Below, one piece after another: positions 5,740-8,760 of a DNA stretch of 8,760 nucleotides. Both the position numbers and the translations under genes were made by a program. Position 1 is the first letter of the stretch. Every line of letters starts with the position of its first letter. This DNA comes from Bacillota bacterium (GTDB taxonomy: Bacteria; Bacillota_E; Sulfobacillia; Sulfobacillales; Sulfobacillaceae), in NCBI GenBank assembly GCA_021802225.1, contig JAKAAS010000049.1, forward strand, positions 1 to 8,760, given 5' to 3'. Under the pieces are notes generated by a model. That model was not told the origin of the DNA. It searched no databases and saw nothing but the letters and a program-made list of their open reading frames with translations.

Positions 5740-7410
5740 CTGGCACGCCCAGGACCCGGTAAATTACAGTTCATCCCTTTAGGGGGATTAGGAGAAATTG
5801 GCAAGAATATCGCTGCTGTCGCTTATGGCAATGACATCATCCTTATCGACTGCGGGCTGGCTTTTCCCGAAGTGGATATGCCTGGCATTGATTTGGTTCT
5901 GCCCGATATTACGTATCTCTTGGAGAATAAAGATCGGGTGCGCGCGATTTTCCTGACGCATGGACACGAAGATCATATTGGCGGCATTCCGTATTTCCTC
6001 AAACAGATTCAGGTTCCCATTTATGGCACGCGGCTGACAATGGGCATTATCGAGATGAAGTTGCAAGAGCACCAGGTAGGGCTCCATCCCAAATCCCACC
6101 CCGTGGAACCCGGGGACACAGTGCGGGTCGGGAGCTTTTCCGTAGAGTTTTTCCGCGTCAACCATTCAATTCCGGATGCGACAGGACTGATTATCCGCAA
6201 CCCGGTTGGCACCATTGTGCACACGGGAGACTTTAAGTTTGACCACACCCCCGTGGATGGGCGCGTGGCAGACTTTCACAAAATCGCCCAGGTTGGATCC
6301 GAAGGTGTGCTCCTGCTGCTGGCAGACAGCACCAATGCTGAGCGTCCCGGCTACACGCCTTCTGAAAAGACTGTGGGCAAAACTCTGGACCGCATTATTG
6401 AACAGGCGAAGGGACGGGTCTTGGTTTCGTCGTTCGCATCCCAGGTTCACCGCATCCGGCAAGTGGTGGAAGCGGCCGTCCGTCATGGCAGGCATGTGGC
6501 TGTTGTCGGGCGCAGTATGGAAAATATCGTGCAGAAAGCGATTGAGCTGAAATACCTGGACTTTCCCGAAGGCACATGGATGTCCTTAGACGCCGTGCTG
6601 CGTCAGCCCGCCACCAAGACCCTTATACTCACCACGGGTTCGCAGGGAGAACCGATGTCGGCGTTGACGCGGATTTCCACTTCCGACCATAAAAAGGTCG
6701 AGATCTACGCCGGAGACACGGTCATCATTTCCGCTACAGCCATTCCCGGAAACGAGAAGATGGTGTCGCGTACGGTCAACAACCTCTACCGGCTGGGAGC
6801 GGACGTGTTTTACGGGAGGGACCTGGGCATTCACGTGTCCGGACATGCGTGCCAAGAAGAATTGAAGCTGATGCTGAATTTGGTCAAGCCCAAATTCTTT
6901 ATTCCCGTCCACGGGGAATACCGCCATCTGGTGCACCATGCCCAATTGGCGCGTGATATCGGAATGGATCCCAGCCATATTCTCATTGGGGACAACGGGA
7001 GCTTGTTCGAATTGACGCCGGACACGATGCAACTGATAGGACAGGTGCCTTCGGGCAAAGTGCTGGTGGATGGTTTCGGTGTGGGCGATGTGGGAAATAT
7101 TGTCCTGCGGGACCGCAAGCAGCTGTCGAATGACGGGATTCTGATTGTCGTGGTCGGAATGGATGCCCAGTCCGGGCTGCTGGTATCCGGCCCGGATATT
7201 GTGTCCCGGGGGTTTGTCTATGTCCGGGAGTCGGAAGCGTTGCTGGACGAGGCGCGCAACCGGGTTAAGACGGCGCTGACGGCCATGGAAGGTGGAAGTT
7301 TAACCGAGTGGTCGGCCATCAAGGGTGTCGTGCGAGATACCCTGGGGCGCTTTTTGTGGGACCGCACTAAACGTCGGCCCATGATCCTGCCGATTATCAT
7401 GGAAGTATAG
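5740..7410 (+). CDS. rnj: Ribonuclease J
   Basis: This is a metallo-beta-lactamase/beta-CASP ribonuclease with 5'-3' exo- and endonuclease activity in mRNA decay and rRNA maturation. From CTG 5740 the product is 556 aa, essentially the length of B. subtilis RNase J1. Motifs are HGHEDH (74-79), HTGDF (161-165), DSTNAERPGYTPSE (196-209), and in the beta-CASP and C-terminal parts SGHA (367-370) and PVHGEYRH (389-396). The zinc ligands appear complete. The locus corresponds to rnjB of Bacillus, but B. subtilis J2 carries an altered first motif, so catalytically this protein is J1-like. The frame is open from TTG 5698, but that codon lies in the terminator. The only good SD, AGGAGG at 5725-5730, points to CTG 5740 nine bases on, which is a rare start codon; GTG 5710 has no SD. 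A strong terminator follows. Confidence 0.93.
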   Translation: MARPGPGKLQFIPLGGLGEIGKNIAAVAYGNDIILIDCGLAFPEVDMPGIDLVLPDITYLLENKDRVRAIFLTHGHEDHIGGIPYFLKQIQVPIYGTRLTMGIIEMKLQEHQVGLHPKSHPVEPGDTVRVGSFSVEFFRVNHSIPDATGLIIRNPVGTIVHTGDFKFDHTPVDGRVADFHKIAQVGSEGVLLLLADSTNAERPGYTPSEKTVGKTLDRIIEQAKGRVLVSSFASQVHRIRQVVEAAVRHGRHVAVVGRSMENIVQKAIELKYLDFPEGTWMSLDAVLRQPATKTLILTTGSQGEPMSALTRISTSDHKKVEIYAGDTVIISATAIPGNEKMVSRTVNNLYRLGADVFYGRDLGIHVSGHACQEELKLMLNLVKPKFFIPVHGEYRHLVHHAQLARDIGMDPSHILIGDNGSLFELTPDTMQLIGQVPSGKVLVDGFGVGDVGNIVLRDRKQLSNDGILIVVVGMDAQSGLLVSGPDIVSRGFVYVRESEALLDEARNRVKTALTAMEGGSLTEWSAIKGVVRDTLGRFLWDRTKRRPMILPIIMEV

Positions 7411-7424
7411 GCCATTTCGGAACA

Positions 7425-7456
7425 GGCAGCAGCCCCGTGTTGGGCTGCTGCCTTTT
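7425..7456 (+). terminator. Rho-independent terminator after RNase J
   Basis: A perfect 11-bp stem, GGCAGCAGCCC (7425-7435) with GGGCTGCTGCC (7442-7452), has a 6-base loop and then TTTT (7453-7456). The last T is also the final base of the convergent ytrI stop codon. In the opposite direction the stem follows ytrI directly but lacks a clean T run, so it may only partly serve that gene. Confidence 0.93.
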
Positions 7457-7929
7457 CATGTGCTGGCCGAACCGGGTTCTGGGCGCAAGGAGATCATGAG
7501 CTCACTGTGGGGACCAAGCAGCAGGGCGTCCACATGAATGCGGTAAAGGCGGGTGCCAATATTAATGATGCGGTGGTTGAAGAGGTGAAATACTACCGGC
7601 GTTTTCAGATAGTCGAGGGAAAGGCCCAGCAGCGCCTGGGTATACGGTGAGAGGGCTTCGACCACTTCCGATTGGGGCACGGGAGACTGGGTCACAATGA
7701 CGGCGACATCCTGAATATACAGGTGGGGCCGGGCATTCTTGTTGATGCGTCCGACCTCATCTTTCAAACGTTTGGCTTCGCTGTGCCACTGCGTCGCCTC
7801 AGTCTGCCACTTCCTCGCCGCGAGGTCGGACTGCATCCGTTCCCTGACGCCCAAGGCTTGCATCAGCGCCAGCCCGAGCAACAATCCCAGCAGAAAGCCT
7901 GCGACCGGGGCCGGCCAGCGCGGCTTCAC
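7456..7929 (-). CDS. ytrI: YtrI-like sporulation membrane protein
   Basis: The 157-aa product has one membrane segment near the N-terminus (about 8-26: AGFLLGLLLGLALMQAL). A charged helix likely to be a coiled coil follows (about 28-66, rich in A, E, K, Q and R). The C-terminal soluble domain is about 68-150 and contains HLYIQDVAVIV, LDYLKTPVVFHLFNHRIINIG and YRIHVDALLLG. This architecture and the strand pattern agree with YtrI, needed for efficient sporulation in Bacillus. The strongest support is its partner: the gene overlaps ytrH by four bases (GTGA), as a coupled ytrH-ytrI pair. The start is GTG (7927-7929) without a good SD, consistent with translational coupling to ytrH. Sequence similarity to YtrI is weak by eye; without ytrH it would be called only a membrane-anchored coiled-coil protein. 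Confidence 0.75.
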   Translation of the reverse strand: MKPRWPAPVAGFLLGLLLGLALMQALGVRERMQSDLAARKWQTEATQWHSEAKRLKDEVGRINKNARPHLYIQDVAVIVTQSPVPQSEVVEALSPYTQALLGLSLDYLKTPVVFHLFNHRIINIGTRLYRIHVDALLLGPHSELMISLRPEPGSAST

Positions 7930-8288
7930 AGGCTGACGAGCCAGTTGAGAAGCCAGTAGCCCGTCTGGGCGCCTAGATAGGCCATGGCGATCGCGATCCC
8001 GTCACGGACGAGCGCGGGCAAAGCCCGCGCAAAAAATCCCTTTTCGAGGTGTTCCAGGGCTGTCAGCGTGCCCCCTATGGCGATGGCCACAGCCCAGATC
8101 CGGATGCGGTAGGCAGCTTGGGCGGGATCTTGGGGCCCTCTTCCTGCGAGCCACAACCCTACGGACCCGATCAGGCCCCCGCCTAGGGTGACACCGAGGG
8201 CGAGAAAGAATGGCGGCACCCCGGCCTGCACGGTCTTCGCCAGCACGGCATAAAGAGGCGGTATCCAGGGGAAAGCACGGTTGGGCAT
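7926..8288 (-). CDS. ytrH: YtrH-family sporulation membrane protein
   Basis: The 120-aa product has three hydrophobic segments (about 24-48, 64-80 and 96-118). It carries the YtrH hallmarks: FFLALGVTLGGGLIG with GLWLAG (28-49), a conserved RIRIWAVAIAIGGT (61-74), a charged turn LEKGFF (81-86), and LGAQTGYWLLNWL (105-117). In Bacillus YtrH is a sigma-E-dependent membrane protein of the mother cell required for efficient sporulation; its molecular role is not known. The frame is open up to 8396, but ATG at 8286-8288 is chosen because GAGGTG (complement of 8296-8301) lies seven bases upstream and the resulting length fits the family. It is first in a two-gene minus-strand unit with ytrI. Confidence 0.88.
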   Translation of the reverse strand: MPNRAFPWIPPLYAVLAKTVQAGVPPFFLALGVTLGGGLIGSVGLWLAGRGPQDPAQAAYRIRIWAVAIAIGGTLTALEHLEKGFFARALPALVRDGIAIAMAYLGAQTGYWLLNWLVSL

Positions 8289-8436
8289 GGCGTGGCACCT
8301 CACTGCTAAAAGATATGATGAAAACTCGTCTGCCAGCACCCCCTGTCCGAAATTCCTGACCGAACCCCTGCGCGTATGAAATCCGGCCTTTGTCAAACAC
8401 TAAAATCGCAGTCATTGGAGGAGGGGACACAAAACA
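8289..8436. other. Divergent intergenic region between ytrH and tepA
   Basis: Both genes must be read outward from these 148 bases. On the minus strand TTGACA (complement of 8391-8396) is a perfect -35 hexamer, but no -10 lies at 16-18 bases. CATAC (complement of 8374-8378) and CATATCTT (complement of 8310-8317) resemble sigma-E -10 elements without a matching -35. On the plus strand TAAAAT (8401-8406) could be a -10 with no clear -35. I therefore call no promoter with confidence. Confidence 0.4.
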
Positions 8437-8760
8437 GTGCGACAAGGCTATCATGTGAGTAACGAAGAAGCGGAAGAGCCCCATATTCCAGAATCACGGC
8501 ACAGGAAAGGCCAGCAGGATACGGCGGAAAATATTCAGGAATTTGGCACGGCCAAGATCCCTACTGCCAAATCACCCATACACACCATGGTGATTATCGG
8601 GCAGATTGAGGGGCATGTGGTGCTGCCCTCACAAAACAAGACAACGAAGTACGAACACGTCATCCCGCAGCTGGTCGCTATTGAGGAAAGCAAAGACATC
8701 AAGGGACTGCTGCTGATCCTCAACACGGTGGGGGGAGATGTGGAAGCGGGCCTGGCACTG
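8437..8760 (+). CDS. tepA: ClpP-like protease TepA, N-terminal part
   Basis: 108 codons are present and the frame is open at the window end. Residues 1-45 are charged and low in hydrophobicity, probably flexible. From about 49 the protein enters a ClpP/crotonase-like fold with [20 protein letters not shown] (53-72), VIPQLVAIE (75-83) and [17 protein letters not shown] (92-108). The first and last are signatures of the TepA (YmfB) family of ClpP-related peptidases encoded between RNase J and spoIIIE/ftsK in Bacillus. The GGDVEAG segment corresponds to the oxyanion/substrate-binding loop of ClpP; the active-site serine would lie beyond the window. GTG 8437 is chosen because GGAGGAGGGG (8417-8426) precedes it by ten bases; an in-frame GTG at 8455 has no SD. 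The physiological substrate is not established. Confidence 0.93.
   Translation, partial: MRQGYHVSNEEAEEPHIPESRHRKGQQDTAENIQEFGTAKIPTAKSPIHTMVIIGQIEGHVVLPSQNKTTKYEHVIPQLVAIEESKDIKGLLLILNTVGGDVEAGLAL

Noticed and set aside
8310..8396. Sigma-E or sigma-A promoter for ytrH
   Set aside because: A perfect TTGACA and several CATA-like boxes exist on the minus strand, but no pair has acceptable spacing.
1..8760. CRISPR arrays, insertion sequences, tRNA or rRNA genes
   Set aside because: No direct repeats with regular spacing, no transposase frames, no terminal inverted repeats and no tRNA-like cloverleaf were seen; the region is ordinary core chromosome apart from the regulatory gaps.

Overview
The window looks like chromosomal DNA of an endospore-forming, moderately GC-rich Firmicute. 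The gene order ymxH-type gene / dpaA / dpaB / asd / dapG / dapA / RNase J / tepA is the Bacillus subtilis order, and dipicolinate synthase plus ytrH/ytrI are sporulation markers. Start codons are often GTG, TTG or even CTG behind strong Shine-Dalgarno (SD) sequences. A Sulfobacillus-like or related deep-branching lineage would fit, but that is a guess from general knowledge and not something the sequence proves.

Layout. Positions 1-98 hold the C-terminus of a YlmC/YmxH PRC-barrel protein. Positions 161-637 encode a glycine-rich YflT/GSP17M-type stress protein. It is preceded by an RNA hairpin that would bury its ribosome binding site and is followed by a strong terminator (659-687). Positions 888-5531 form one tight plus-strand operon: dpaA, dpaB, asd, dapG, dapA. 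It runs from aspartate to dihydrodipicolinate and then to dipicolinate, the spore-core Ca-chelator; the same trunk feeds lysine and peptidoglycan meso-diaminopimelate. Positions 5532-5739 are a regulatory gap with a sigma-A type promoter, a palindrome over its -10 box, and a leader RNA of about 125 nt with a candidate pseudoknot and terminator. Positions 5740-7410 encode an RNase J, probably starting at CTG, followed by a very strong terminator. On the minus strand, convergent with RNase J, lies a ytrH-ytrI sporulation membrane pair (8288 to 7456). Divergent from ytrH, at 8437 and running off the end, is the start of the ClpP-like protease tepA.

Function. The window combines mother-cell and spore-envelope functions (dpaAB, ytrHI, ymxH-like) with housekeeping lysine/DAP synthesis and mRNA turnover. 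The most unusual parts are the two RNA-level control elements. One is the leader before RNase J, where pseudoknot pairing (5619-5623 with 5656-5660) would compete with the 5' strand of the terminator (5657-5663). The other is the SD-sequestering hairpin at 127-160. I could not match the RNase J leader to any riboswitch class I know, and I could not run covariance searches.
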